From positions 124,001 to 188,000 of the forward strand of contig JARKIF010000044.1 of NCBI GenBank assembly GCA_029378245.1: a stretch of DNA of 64,000 nucleotides, written 5' to 3'. Within the stretch, counting starts at the first letter, position 1, and every line of letters begins with the position of its first letter. The notes beneath the pieces are model-generated. The model had not been told where the DNA came from. It made no database searches and saw only the letters and a program-made list of their open reading frames with translations. Shown here piece after piece: positions 31,707-42,597 of this stretch. Both the position numbers and the translations under genes were made by a program. The DNA is from Roridomyces roridus (Eukaryota; Basidiomycota; Agaricomycetes; Agaricales; Mycenaceae).

Positions 31707-32801
31707 ATGTTTTCAATGGACGACCGTTCTCTTGAAACTGTAAGAGGCGCCTTCTTTACGCAACGCCGACGCTTACTTTCATAGGTCCCATTCAGCGAAA
31801 GCCCAAAAGGTCACTCGAGTGAAGACCCCTTTATGGCCATACCAGTCGAAATCATTGCCGAAATATTTACCCAATTTCTTCCTCGCTGTCCCAAACGACC
31901 GTTCTTTGCCGGACGACGGTCTCCGTTGCTACTCGCACAAGTCTGCCGCCTGTGGCGTGACGTGGCGCTCACGACACCCGCCTTGTGGAGCAGCTTCATA
32001 CTGTTCAGCGACGTTCCGGACCGCCGAGCGCACGAGAAATATCTGCTGGACCTGTGGCTGCAGCGGTCTGGAGACCTACCCTTGTCCATTTCACTCAAAT
32101 TTCCAAACCGCACCAAACCGTCGGCACTCGGAACCGCACTCGTAGAAGCGGTTTTGCAACACGCCTCGCGCTGGCAGGAGGTGCATCTCAACATTCCTTA
32201 TGAGGATTTCCTGGGCATCCCATGCCCGATGCCTCTTCTGCGCTCTCTCACCGTGGCTCAGAACGGAATTCCAGACCCGGAGCTTCCCGCGATTTCGATA
32301 AAGGCGCCCAATCTCACCGAAGTCACCATCTCCTCACCTCATGGATATTTCCCCGTCACGCTCCCTTGGTGTCAGCTAACCACCCTCACGGCGACGATCT
32401 ACGAGTACGACGCCGTACAGATATTTCGCAGTGCCGCAGCCCTCGAAAGCTGCACTCTCACCGTGATCCACCATGGCGCTGACCCCTCCACGGCTTTGCA
32501 CACACTAGCCCTCCCTCTGCTCAAACTGCGCTCACTCAAACTAAGCTGCCAACCCCATCGGACCCGTCTGCACAACTTGTTGCGGACCCTCGGGAGGCTT
32601 CCGGCGTTGGAGATACTCAGTACAACCGAGTTTCTTCTGCCAGCGCGGGATCCTGTAGCGCCTCTTCGTGCGATGTGCCGGGATGCCAGCGATCTACGGC
32701 AGATTGAGGTCCTTAATTCGAGCTCCTCGCGCTCGGGGCTGTACAAGGCGGCATTCCCTCATGCGCGTGTTTTTGTTCATCGGGATGTGAGGCGGACTTG
32801 A
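31707..32801 (+). CDS. F-box-like protein (distinct subfamily), ~349 aa
   Basis: Two exons: 31707-31739 (MFSMDDRSLET) and 31785-32801, in phase across a 45-nt intron. The F-box reads MAIPVEIIAEIFTQFLPRCP with CRLWRDVALTTPALWSSF, followed by LRR-like repeats (LPLLKLRSLKLSCQPH, LPALEILSTTEFLLPARD). The F-box sequence differs clearly from the 11.6-24 kb family, so it is a separate lineage. An SCF adaptor role is inferred. Confidence 0.75.
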
Positions 32802-32939
32802 CCTAGGATGACGCGAGATGGTTGGTGAGAGACGTATGTATGAGGCTGCGTCCCGGAGGAAAGATGTAAAATAGCAGCCGATCAATGGTATGGTATGCCT
32901 ATTATGGCAATACGGAGTTTGTTCCTGTTTGCTCTTCAC

Positions 32940-33307
32940 TACCATGTACTCTCTGAATCTGGTTCTGTTTCTTTTCAGTCAACGACCGAGCAATGCCGCG
33001 AGGGCTTCTTTTGCTTGGACTTGGCTTACTGTGAAATTGAATGCGCGGCAAAATCTGACAAAGCCGGTGGGAAGTTGGTGGCAAGCACTTACCAAGCTGT
33101 TCGGCCACTTTTCAATTGGACGCAGAGATGTTGTTGATCCCGAGGTTCTGTCTGACCAACCCGGCCGATCTCTATGCTCTTGGGTTATCCATCTTTTCGG
33201 CCCAGAAAGAATATTGCCCTGGCATGCCCGTAGAACCAAGGAGTATAAATTCCTAGTGGCGAGTGGGCAAGTCCATATCCTCTCCAATTCGCCTTCACTC
33301 ATCTGCA
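32940..33307 (+). promoter_or_regulatory. Upstream region of DFR-like gene A, duplicated at 57457-57796
   Basis: From CAGTCAACGACCGAGCAA through ATTGCCCTGGCATGCCCGTAGAAC this matches the DNA upstream of gene C closely, including the TATA-like GTATAAA about 60 bp before the ATG. Small indels break all frames differently in the two copies, so I read it as regulatory rather than coding. Confidence 0.6.
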
Positions 33308-34504
33308 ATGTCCACTCAAACAAAGCCTCTCGTCTTCGTCACCGGCGCTGCTGGATACCTCGGTTTCGAGGTTGTGCACCAGCTACTCCAAGCAGGCTAC
33401 GCCGTTAGAGGGTAAGTCCGTTGAGCAGTCCTCGATGAATTTTGCTGAAGACGTTTTTAGCGCCGCTCGTGGCCGCAAACTCCCTTTGTTGAAGAAGGCG
33501 CTCGACAAATATCCACAGTTTGAGGCTGTTGAGATCGCCGACGTTTCGACGGCCGACTATGAGGAGGTTTTCAAGGGTGTCGAGGCCATCATCCACACCG
33601 CCGCTCCGCTGCCTGGGCGGACTGACAGCGAGGGCGCGTTCAACGTACGCTTTCCCTTAGAATCTTCTGATCTCTGACCGACTAATTCAATCACAGAGCG
33701 CGATCGAAGGGTCTTTGCACATCCTGCGTGAGACTCAGAAAGCAGGAATCAAGAAATTCATTGCCACCGGCTCGATGGTGACCTTCCCTGACGACGCATT
33801 TGGTCCAAATGGTAAGAAAACTTATTTTGTCTGTGGCCAAAGCTAACCAACTCCGCGTAGACTGGGTCCCAATAACCAAGGAGCAAGCCATCAAAGGCAA
33901 CACATTTGAGCTCTACATCGGCGAGAAGAAGTTCGGTGAGCAGGCCGTCCTCGAATTCGCGGGCCAACATCCAGAGATGGACATCACGATCTTCTGCCCG
34001 CCGTGGATCTTCGGTCCCTTCGCACCCGGGTTCGAGGATATCATTCCAGAGCCTGATTTCGCCTCCTTCTCGACGAACCTGTTCGTCTACCAGCTCCTCC
34101 GTTCGGACAACAAGAACTATCATTACTCTGCGGGGACTCTGGACGTTCGCGACGTCGCGCGTGCGCACATTGCTGGCCTCAACCCCGTCACTCCCAATCA
34201 TCCGAAGCGTGTACCCATCGTTTCGCCGTTCCAGACCGACTTCCGCGACGCTATCAATTATATTGCCGCCGAGCGTCCTGCCTTGAGGTCCCGCCTTGCC
34301 GACCCGGAGACGGTCCCTCGGTGGTCTTCGTACAAGCTTGATGTGGACCTGAAGTCGGTGGATACGGCCTTTGGGATCAAGTTGGACTCGTACAAGACGT
34401 GGAAGGAAACGATTCTCGATTCGGTGGATAGGTTTTTGGAAATTGAGCAGAATTGGACTGCGAAGGGGTTGAAGTTCGAGGTGCCTACTGCTACCCCCTT
34501 CTAG
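33308..34504 (+). CDS. Extended SDR, DFR/epimerase-like (copy A), ~348 aa
   Basis: NAD(P)-dependent oxidoreductase of the dihydroflavonol-reductase-like extended SDR type. Exons 33308-33411, 33461-33644, 33697-33811, 33861-34504. It has the Rossmann motif VFVTGAAGYLGFEVVHQLL, VEAIIHTAAPLPG, the catalytic Tyr and Lys in YIGEKKF, then FCPPWIFGPFAPGF and DVRDVARAHIAGL. No signal or membrane segment. It lies 310 bp before the tandem relative B. The substrate is unknown. Confidence 0.85.
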
Positions 34505-34814
34505 ATAGAACACAAAATAGACAGTGAACATGTTCAACATCTGAATCATTTTTTGGGTTACCTAATGCTTGCTCCTTTCTTCTTCCTCTCATGCGGTCAA
34601 CCAACCATCTCGTGGAACCCATCTGTTCATTACCTGTCGACACTATTGGTTCTGTCAACTTTCTCACCTGGACTTCTCGGTATCCTGATCTTCCAGGCAC
34701 GAGATTGCATCAACGGAAATGCACAACCACTGAATACGACCTGAATTCCCATCCGTAACTGTGGCAACTCCCTTACTATAAAACCTCCAAGGATGTTTCT
34801 CCCATGAACTCGAG
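34505..34814. other. Spacer between DFR-like genes A and B
   Basis: 3' UTR of A and promoter of B. It is also present, in diverged form, downstream of gene C (58994-59233), which marks it as part of the segmental duplication. Confidence 0.6.
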
Positions 34815-36047
34815 ATGCCCTCTGAAGCAAAACCGCTCGTGTTTGTGAGTAGCGCGATGTCTCTCGGTCGAATTTTATTGGAGCTTACACAGGTCACTGG
34901 TGCTGCGGGACTCCTCGGCTCTGAAATCGTATACCAGCTCCTTGAGGCAGGGTACTCTGTTCGAGGGTAGCCTCTCTTCTACCCCATTGAATGCGTGCTC
35001 ACAGCTTGGACAGTGCTGCGCGAGGTCGCAAACTTCCTTTGTTGAAAACCGCCTTCGCAAGCTATCCACGGTTCGAGGCTGTTGAAATCTTGGACGTTGC
35101 TTCGTCCGACTTTACAGCGGCTTTCAAGGGCGTCGACGCTGTCATTCACACCGCTGCCCCACTGCCTGGCCGCGCCAATCACGGCACTGTGCTTCACGTA
35201 GGTGTCATTTTCGATTTTTATTCCTGCACATCGAAAAAAATCTACAGACCGCCATCGTGGGGTCGCTGCATATTATACGCGAAGCTCACAAAGCTGGAAT
35301 CAAGAAGTTCGTTTCTACAAGCACGATGCTCACCTTTCCTCCAAACGAATACGGTCCGGATGGTACGAACAACTCGGTAATTGCGCATTAGGGCTCACTC
35401 TCATCGCAGATTGGGCCCCGATTACAACGGAACAAGCCGCACAAGGGACCCCCATCGACGTCTACATCGCCGAGAAAAAGTTCAGCGACCAGGCCGTGCT
35501 CGAATTCGCCGACCAGCACCCAGAAATGGACGTGACCATCTTCTGCCCGCCCTGGATTTTCGGGCCTTTTGCGCCCGGCTTCGAGCACATTGTCCCCGAG
35601 CCGGATTTTGTCAGTTTCTCGACAAACGGATTTGTTTACCAGCTCCTTCGCCCGGAGAACACCAACTACATCTACTTCCCTGGCTTAATTGACGTGCGCG
35701 ATGCGGCGCGCGTCCATGTCGCTGCTCTCAACCCCCTAACGGACGACCACCCCAAGCGTGTGCCCATGGCCTCTCCGTACCAGTCTGATTTTTGCGACGC
35801 CATCCAGTACATCTTCGACGAGCGTCCCGAGCTGCGTGCCCGTCTCGCTGACCCGAATACCGTCCCGCGTTGGGCTACGTATCAAGTGGACCTGGACCCG
35901 TCGCCGGTTGAAAAGGCATTTGGGATCAATTCATACAAGACGTGGAAGGAGACGGTCTTGGACGCAGTAGACCGTTTCTTGGATATCGAGAAGCAGTGGA
36001 CGGACAAGGGTTTGAAGTTTGAGGTTCCCTCTATGCCACCGGTATAG
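34815..36047 (+). CDS. Extended SDR, DFR/epimerase-like (copy B), ~346 aa
   Basis: Exons 34815-34844, 34893-34966, 35014-35197, 35248-35362, 35410-36047, in phase. Same architecture as A (VFVTGAAGLLGSEIVYQLL; YIAEKKF; FCPPWIFGPFAPGF; DVRDAARVHVAAL), with one extra intron after KPLVF, inside the Rossmann strand. It is clearly more diverged from A than C is from A, so the tandem A-B pair is older than the A-C duplication. No lesion seen. Confidence 0.85.
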
Positions 36048-36176
36048 AATAGAGATAGTCGAACTTACAATGCTGTTCAACATTTGCTTACCTAACACTT
36101 GCTCCTTGCTTCTTACCCTCATGTGCCTCCTGCTTTTTTCTCATCTCCTGGATGCCCACATTAGAATGCAACGCGA

Positions 36177-36368
36177 CTACCTCACGAGCCACACCGACAC
36201 GCACTCTACTAGGTTCACGTAGCTCTGATCGAGCCCGTAGACGAGGATGCGAGTGGTGATCTGGGGGACGGTCAGACGACGCCCAGACGCGAAGACGCGA
36301 CGCACCTTGTCAATGAAGATCTTCTCCTTGGGGCAGCGGGGCTTACCTCGCTTGTAGACAAAGGCCAT
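36177..36368 (-). pseudogene. RNR1 5'-end fragment
   Basis: It repeats the start of the RNR1 gene at 41.6 kb: MAFVYKRG, then EKIFIDKVRR, and the exon ITTRI-LVYGLDQSYVNLVE with its intron still present. Intron 1, the 4-nt exon and intron 2 of the parent are deleted or fused (GTAAGCCCCGCTGCCCCAAG). Similarity stops after GTAGAGTGCGTGTCG. It still has the parent's immediate leader (CTGCCCTTGTTCTCCGCA). It lies divergent to the HNH gene and may have supplied part of its promoter. Confidence 0.85.
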
Positions 36369-36440
36369 TGCGGAGAACAAGGGCAGGGGAGGAGGGGCAC
36401 AAGATGTCACATGTGACTCCGACTTCTGCTTTCGCCCACA

Positions 36441-37870
36441 ATGGCCGCCCCTAATCTGTTGCCGCAGCTGAACGGTCCGCCTCCTCTGACACAGGCTATC
36501 CTTCCGGAAACGCCGCCTTTCGACGTGGCTACCCCTCTCAGTGCTTATCGTCTAGTCACTGCCGCTGAAAGCGAGGCCGTCCAGCGCTATGGGTGTTGTC
36601 AAGGCCAACCCAAGGCGGTCAAGGACGCGGCCGCCCATGAAGTTCTCGCCTCACGTGTCGTTGGGTTTCTGTTCCCCGCTCTTTGGAACATGCGACACAG
36701 TCTGGGTGATACACCTGTCGCCAGACTTGCGACTGAGGTTGTGTCGGCACCGGGCAACAGCGAGATATACGCTCTCGGGAGAAAGTATATTGATCATCTA
36801 ATTTGCTCCTGTGCGTTTCATTCCTTGATTTCCTTGGGAATCATTTTGACACGGCCACGATAGTCCGCACGACCACCGTGCCACTCCGTCCTCCTTCCAG
36901 CCATCCATCACGGCCTTCGATAGACCAATTAGAGGACATGTTAACCGATGCAGTTCAGGGCTCAGCGACCGATCATCGCAGGGCAAGGGCCAGAGTACGT
37001 GCTACCAGAGCATTATCTTGCCCCGATTCTCAAGCCTCGCTCCATTAAGGCACTTGCTCGCGATGGCTATCATTGCATGATCACAAACAATGTCGACTTC
37101 GGTTCTTTCTATCAAAATGAGGCCATTAAGAAACTTCGATTGGGCACTGGCGCCGCGGTTCGTGTTGTCCAAACTTGCCATATACTCAACGAATCTATCT
37201 TGCAAAACATCGAGCCGAACGACGAGTATCCACAGCAAGCTCGTGTTAGTATCTCACTTTCACAATGAATATAACTGCTTACCTGATTTGCATTTCTGCA
37301 GCGCCAGAATGCGGCGGGAGCACTAGCAATTCTTAGGATGTTTGGGCTTGAGGACCTTGTTGAACGTCTGATGACCACCGGTCACACTGCATCTGCGTCT
37401 GGAGTCCATGATCTACTCAACATCCTCTCCCTCACGACCGACCTTCACATTTTTTTCGACAAGCTCGAGCTCGCTTTGGAGCCCACTGCGGACAAGGTAT
37501 GATAGTTCGTTATTTCCCGGGGTATCATACTATTGGCTCAATGCTGCCACAGCCCAATACATACGACGTTGTTTTCGCCTACCCCGAGATAGCTATGGGC
37601 TTCTTCGGCTTGAAGAACCAGATCACACTGTCCAATTTTGCGGACACGCGCAAATTCAAGCTCGGTGGTCAGCTTGAACTCCCGCTTCCGGAGCCTCGCC
37701 TATTGGCTCTGCACGCGGTGTGTGTACGAGTCGCGCACATGTCGGGCGCCGCAGAAGCCCTGGACGAGTTCGACCGGGATATGGAGGAGACCTCAGTGCT
37801 CGCGGAAGATGGGGCGTCCGCGCACTTATTGAACATGATCTTTTCGCCGCTTGTTTCGGCTGCTGTATAG
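36441..37870 (+). CDS. HNH_2 nuclease-domain protein, 5 exons, ~402 aa
   Basis: Exons 36441-36810, 36864-36994, 37050-37244, 37302-37496, 37553-37870. Splicing joins TDHRRARARALARDGYHCMI, the usual entry of the basidiomycete HNH_2 family. The HNH-like residues are the His in VQTCHILNES, the Asn in DLLNILSLTTDLH and the His of that segment; HNH folds bind a metal and cut nucleic acid, but this family is uncharacterised. The C-terminus (LELPLPEPRLLALHAVCVRV) matches the typical closing segment. The start ATG is 72 bp from the RNR1 fragment's ATG, in divergent orientation. Confidence 0.78.
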
Positions 37871-38270
37871 TTCCCTTAGGTCCATATTATTATTCTTATT
37901 ATTCATCTGACAAACTACAATCGAAGGCCATATATAGAAATAGTCTCGTGAATGAAAATTCAATTCAACGTTGTCTGCGGGAACCGAGTTTCTGAAAGAA
38001 TGGAAGTCCGGTGGACATCCACCTCGCTCTCGCCTAACCACGGGCCTCTCCGCTCGAGTCCCCAACTGCGGGCGGAGGCGCTCCTTCTGAGGTCTGTATC
38101 AACTCCTTGCACGCAAATCCGGCCTGGTCTACCGTCTCGCTGTCTCCAGTGACCCTACCCACCGTCCAAGCGCGAGCAAAACCCAAACAATAGGGAATGT
38201 AGCAGCAAGGATAACCTTGGGAGGGATCTGTGTGTGCGAGTAGGTCGAGTCCGGCTAGGTGCTGCGGCTG

Positions 38271-38412
38271 GTTGCGTTCGGCGCGTACTTCTCGACCAAC
38301 GGATTCGTTTATCAGCTCCTCCGCCCAGACAACAAGAAGTACCAGTACTCGCCGGGGATCCTCGACGTTCGCGATATCGCACGGGTTCACATCGCTGGTC
38401 TCCACCCTATCG
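38271..38412 (+). pseudogene. DFR-like gene fragment (copy D)
   Basis: FGAYFSTNGFVYQLLRPDNK followed by DVRDIARVHIAGLHP matches an internal stretch of genes A-C. Both flanks are unrelated; the piece is about 45 codons long and has no start. It is a relic of a further copy. Confidence 0.8.
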
Positions 38413-38529
38413 AAGTAGTCATGATATCTCATTGTGCCTGTTCTTGCAACGAGAAAGAGATATTATATATAAGATTACACGTACAACATGGTCAGAATAG
38501 AGATACAAAAGTCAGAAGAGATCTACCAC

Positions 38530-41500
38530 TCAACCCGAGCACATCAAACAGTCCTCTTTGTTCTCCAGCGCGCAATACATCCTCGCCTCCTCCAGCTCGC
38601 GGTCCTTCAGCTTTTGCAGCGCAGCAGCAAAGTCTGGGTCCTCCGCCGCCATCTTGGCGAGCATCGCGTCGGAGTCAGAGGCAGGCTCGGGCTCGGGAGC
38701 AGGTGTGGTGAATCGCAGTGGCTCAGGGGAGATGGGCTCCTGCTTGATCGTCACCGGCGGCTCGCGTTCTCGCTTTGGCGGCGTCAAAGGAGATTGGTCA
38801 CGGGTGGATGATGACGAGGAGGAAGAAGACGCGACGAGCTCGGGGACGGCAGTCACGGGAACGACGCTCGCAGCTTTTGCCTTGGCCTTGGCCGCGTTGG
38901 CGTTCTGCACCTTGACGTCGTTGAGCACGCTCTGGTCGACCGTGAACTGGATGGCCTGTGCTGCAGGCTGCGTTCGCAGGTAATACATCCCCGTCTTGAG
39001 CCCGCGCTTCCAGCCATAAAAGTGCATGCTCGTCAACTGCCCCATCGTCGGTGCCGACAAATGCACGTTCAGACTTTGGCTCTGGCAGATGAACGCTCCA
39101 CGGTCGGCCGCCATCTCCAAGACGCGCTTCTGCGAAATCTCCCACACCGTCTTGTAGATGGCCTTGACGTCGTCGGGAATGCCGGGAATGTTCTGGACGG
39201 AGCCACGGTGCGCGATAAGCATGTTCTTCATGTTGTCGTCCCACAACCCGAGGTCGACGAGCTCGCGCAGCAGCCACGGGCAAACGACCTGGAACTCGCC
39301 AGAGAGCACGCGCCGAGTGTAGATGTTGCTCGTGTACGGTTCGAAGCATTCGTTGTTGCCGAGAATTTGGCTGGTCGATGCCGTCGGCATGGGCGCAGTG
39401 AGGAGACTGTTACGAAGCCCGTGCTTTTGAATCTTCTCCTTCAAAGATTGCCAATCCCACAAGGCGCTCGGCGTCACTCCCCACAAGTCGAATTGTAGCT
39501 GACCCTGCGACGCGGGACTCCCCTCGTAAGTCTCATACGGCCCGTCCCGCTCAGCAAGCTCCACACTGGCCTCGAGTGCACCGTGGTAGATGGTCTCGAA
39601 GATCTGTTGGTTGAGCTCCTTTGCCTCCGCAGACTCGAACGGCATGCGCAGCGCGAGGAAAACATCGGCAAGTCCCTGCACGCCGACACCAATAGGACGG
39701 TGGCGCATATTCGAGCGACGCGCCTCGGGGATGGGGTAGTAGTTGACGTCGATGACGCGGTTCAGGTTCTTGGCGACGACCTTGGCGATGTCGTGCAGGT
39801 GCTGGAAGTTGTACTTGCCGTTGGAGATGAAGCTCGGGAGGGCGATGGATGCAAGGTTGCAGACGGCGGTCTCCTCGGGGGAAGAGTACTCGATGATCTC
39901 GGTGCAGAGATTCGAGGACTTGATGGTGCCGAGGTTCTTTTGGTTAGACTTGGCTGAAGGATCGTTAGAATTGGGAGAATTTGAGAATGAAAGACATACA
40001 GTTCGCCGCGTCCTTGTACAGCATGAAGGGTCCACCCGTCTCGACCTGTGCCTCGAGGATGGCGTACCAGAGCTTCTGGGCAGGGATGGTCTTGCGAGCA
40101 CGGCCCTCCTGCTCGTACTTGATATAGAGAGCATCAAACTCGCCGCTGTGCACTTCATGCAGCCCGGGGGCCTCGTTGGGGCAGAAGAGCGACCAGTCTT
40201 CGTTGGCTTCGACACGTTTCATGCTGGAGTCGAGTCAGTAATGATCTCGAGAAGCGGAGCAGACTTACAAGAGATCCGGAATCCAGAGAGCAAGGAAGAG
40301 GTCGCGCGCCCGCATCTGCTCCTTGCCGTGGTTCTTGCGGAGGTCGATGAACTCGAAGATGTCGGCGTGCCAGGGCTCGAGGTAGATGGCGATGGCACCA
40401 GGCCTCTTGTTGCCACCCTGGTCGACGTAGCGAGCCGTCGAGTCGTATACGCGGAGCATGGGGACAATGCCGTTCGAGTATCCATTAGTGCCGGCGATGT
40501 ATGAACTGGGAAACGTGAGCAAGGAACCAAGGTCAAGACAAGGAGGACATACCCGGTAGCACGGATGTTGTGAATGTTGACACCAATACCGCCAGCACTC
40601 TTGCTAATCATGGCACAGTTCTTGAGCGTGTCGTATATTCCCTCGATGGAATCCTCCTTCATGCAGACGAGGAAGCACGAGCTCATCTGGGGATTGGGCG
40701 TGCCAGCGTTGAAGAGCGTCGGCGTGGCGTGGGTAAAGTAGCGCTCGGACATGAGGTTGTACGTCTCGAGGACGTGGTCGAGGTCGGAGCCATGAATGCC
40801 AACGGCGACACGCATGATGAGGTGTTGTGGCCGCTCGACGACACGGCCATTGAGGCGGAGGAGATACGAGCGTTCGAGGGTCTTGAAACCAAAGTAGTTG
40901 TAGTTGAAATCGCGGTTGTAGATGATAGCGGCGTCGAGGGTGGCAGCGTTGGCCTCAACGACCTCGTAGGTCTCTTTCGAGATGAGGGATGCCGACTTGC
41001 CCGTCTTGGGGTTGACTGGGTATGGTATGAGAAGAGACTGGAGAGAAAGAGACCACCACGCACTGTAAGTATACAAGTCCTTCATGACCTGGGAGAAACT
41101 CTTCTTCGTCTCCTTGTGCAGATTTGAGACTGCGATGCGAGCGGCGAGGACAGCGTAGTCTGGGTGCTTGGTGGTGAGGTATGCAGCAGTCTCTGCGGCG
41201 AGGTTCTAGAGCACGATGAGCACATTGAAAAGCGAGAGAAACGCGGCGACGCACGTCGAGCTCCATCGTGGTGATGCCATTGTAGACGCCAGCAACGACC
41301 TTCTGGGTGACTCTGTGGCAAGATTAGATGGAGGAGAGGCTGGTGGCACGACACGCACTCTACTGGGTTGACGTAGTTCTGGTCGAGCCCATAGACGAGC
41401 TTCTCGATGCGAGTGGTGATCTGGGGCATGGTCAGAGCAAGCCCTGACGCGACGACGCGACGCACCTTGTCAAAGAAGATCTTCTCCTTGCGTCTGGAGG

Positions 41501-41645
41501 AGGAAGAGAGTCAGAAACACGCGAAACTACGCGTCAAGCGCGTCGACGTTGCACGTACCCATCTGCAATGAAAAAACGTGTCAGCGACCATGAGACATCG
41601 AGGAGTGGTGCAGTGGGGATTACCTCGCTTGTAGACAAAGGCCAT
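38530..41645 (-). CDS. RNR1: Ribonucleoside-diphosphate reductase large subunit, 10 exons, ~887 aa
   Basis: Class I ribonucleotide reductase alpha subunit; it makes dNDPs from NDPs with the beta subunit in the cytosol. Exons (minus): 41624-41645, 41559-41562, 41466-41493, 41359-41420, 41255-41312, 41064-41205, 40553-41015, 40269-40505, 40000-40223, 38530-39953. The 4-nt second exon (ATGG) is required to give [18 protein letters not shown], the start of the ATP-cone domain. Motifs: [18 protein letters not shown] (active-site Cys), [40 protein letters not shown] (radical-path Tyr pair) and the C-terminal redox pair CLMCSG. Total length matches yeast Rnr1 (888 aa). The linker before the C-terminus is long and Pro/Ser/Glu-rich. 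Confidence 0.96.
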
Positions 41646-41897
41646 TGCGGAGAACAAGGGCAGGGCAGGAGGAAGGTGAAGGCGGATGGAGGGGAAGGAC
41701 AAGAGAGGTGGTGCTTGGTAAACGGATGACAACTCCGTAATATATAGCTCGATCAATTTGTACACCAACGCGAAAAAATGGGTTTTCTCCAAGAAAACTG
41801 CCTCAAAAATTGACAAGAAAAAGCAGTGGCTTCTCTTTTCTCCATAGACCCAATTCAGCCACAAAATGCGCGCCTAATTCTACCTCATCGCGTCCAG

Positions 41898-41923
41898 ACG
41901 CGTCTCACAAACGATCAACGCGT
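41898..41923. promoter_or_regulatory. Two MCB boxes (ACGCGT) in the RNR1 upstream region
   Basis: ACGCGT occurs at 41898-41903 and 41918-41923, 20 bp apart and about 255-280 bp upstream of the RNR1 ATG; a third lies at 42287-42292. MCB boxes are bound by the MBF factor and drive G1/S expression of RNR genes in yeasts. That they work here is inferred. Confidence 0.65.
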
Positions 41924-42539
41924 TGTCGATATTTGTCGACGTGCTTGATTTGGCCGCTTCCGATTATGATTCATCCATTTTGCCAAACCCTTTTGTTTCC
42001 ACGGCCCCCTGGCACCCCGGCCGGCGTCCCCGGACAGTTGAAAATTTCCTCGGAACTGATGCGAACGATTCCCATATCGGTCCTGTCCTCAAACCACCAT
42101 CTCCCCGACGAGATATTCTCGATTCCATGGTCTACTGCCTAAAATTCATCAAAATGAGCGTGATCTATAGTGTTTCCATCGCCCCCCGCCTTTGCAGTTG
42201 CTTTGCAGCCTCTTTTCACGGTCATATTTGACTGTTCTGTCAAGTGGCTCAGAAAAAGTGTATCTCCCCCTGTCGTTTTTCGCGCGACGCGTAGTTTCAA
42301 AATGGTGTTTTCAGGTGGGTGGACTCACACTTGGAGCCCAATTGACGTTCACAGGTCTTTGTACGCGCCCTGGAGCGCGTTCCTTGCCTCGAATATTGTC
42401 TACACATCTTCTTTCAAGATTCGGTCCTGGTGATTTCGTCCAGTTTTACTCCTCCGCTCCGTAAAAACGAATTCAAGATATCCAGAATCTGGCAAAACTC
42501 GCCGGCCGGGAATCCTCGGGGTCCGGCCCTCCGGGAGAG

Positions 42540-42547
42540 TATAAAAG
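42540..42547 (+). promoter_or_regulatory. TATA box of the Pol delta exonuclease-like gene
   Basis: TATAAAAG lies 58 bp before the ATG at 42598, at the usual distance for a basidiomycete TATA promoter. The 952-bp interval 41646-42597 is a divergent promoter shared with RNR1. Confidence 0.6.
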
Positions 42548-42597
42548 GACGTCGTTTCGTGTTCTTAACCAACCCCCTTCACCAACACGCGGTGCAA

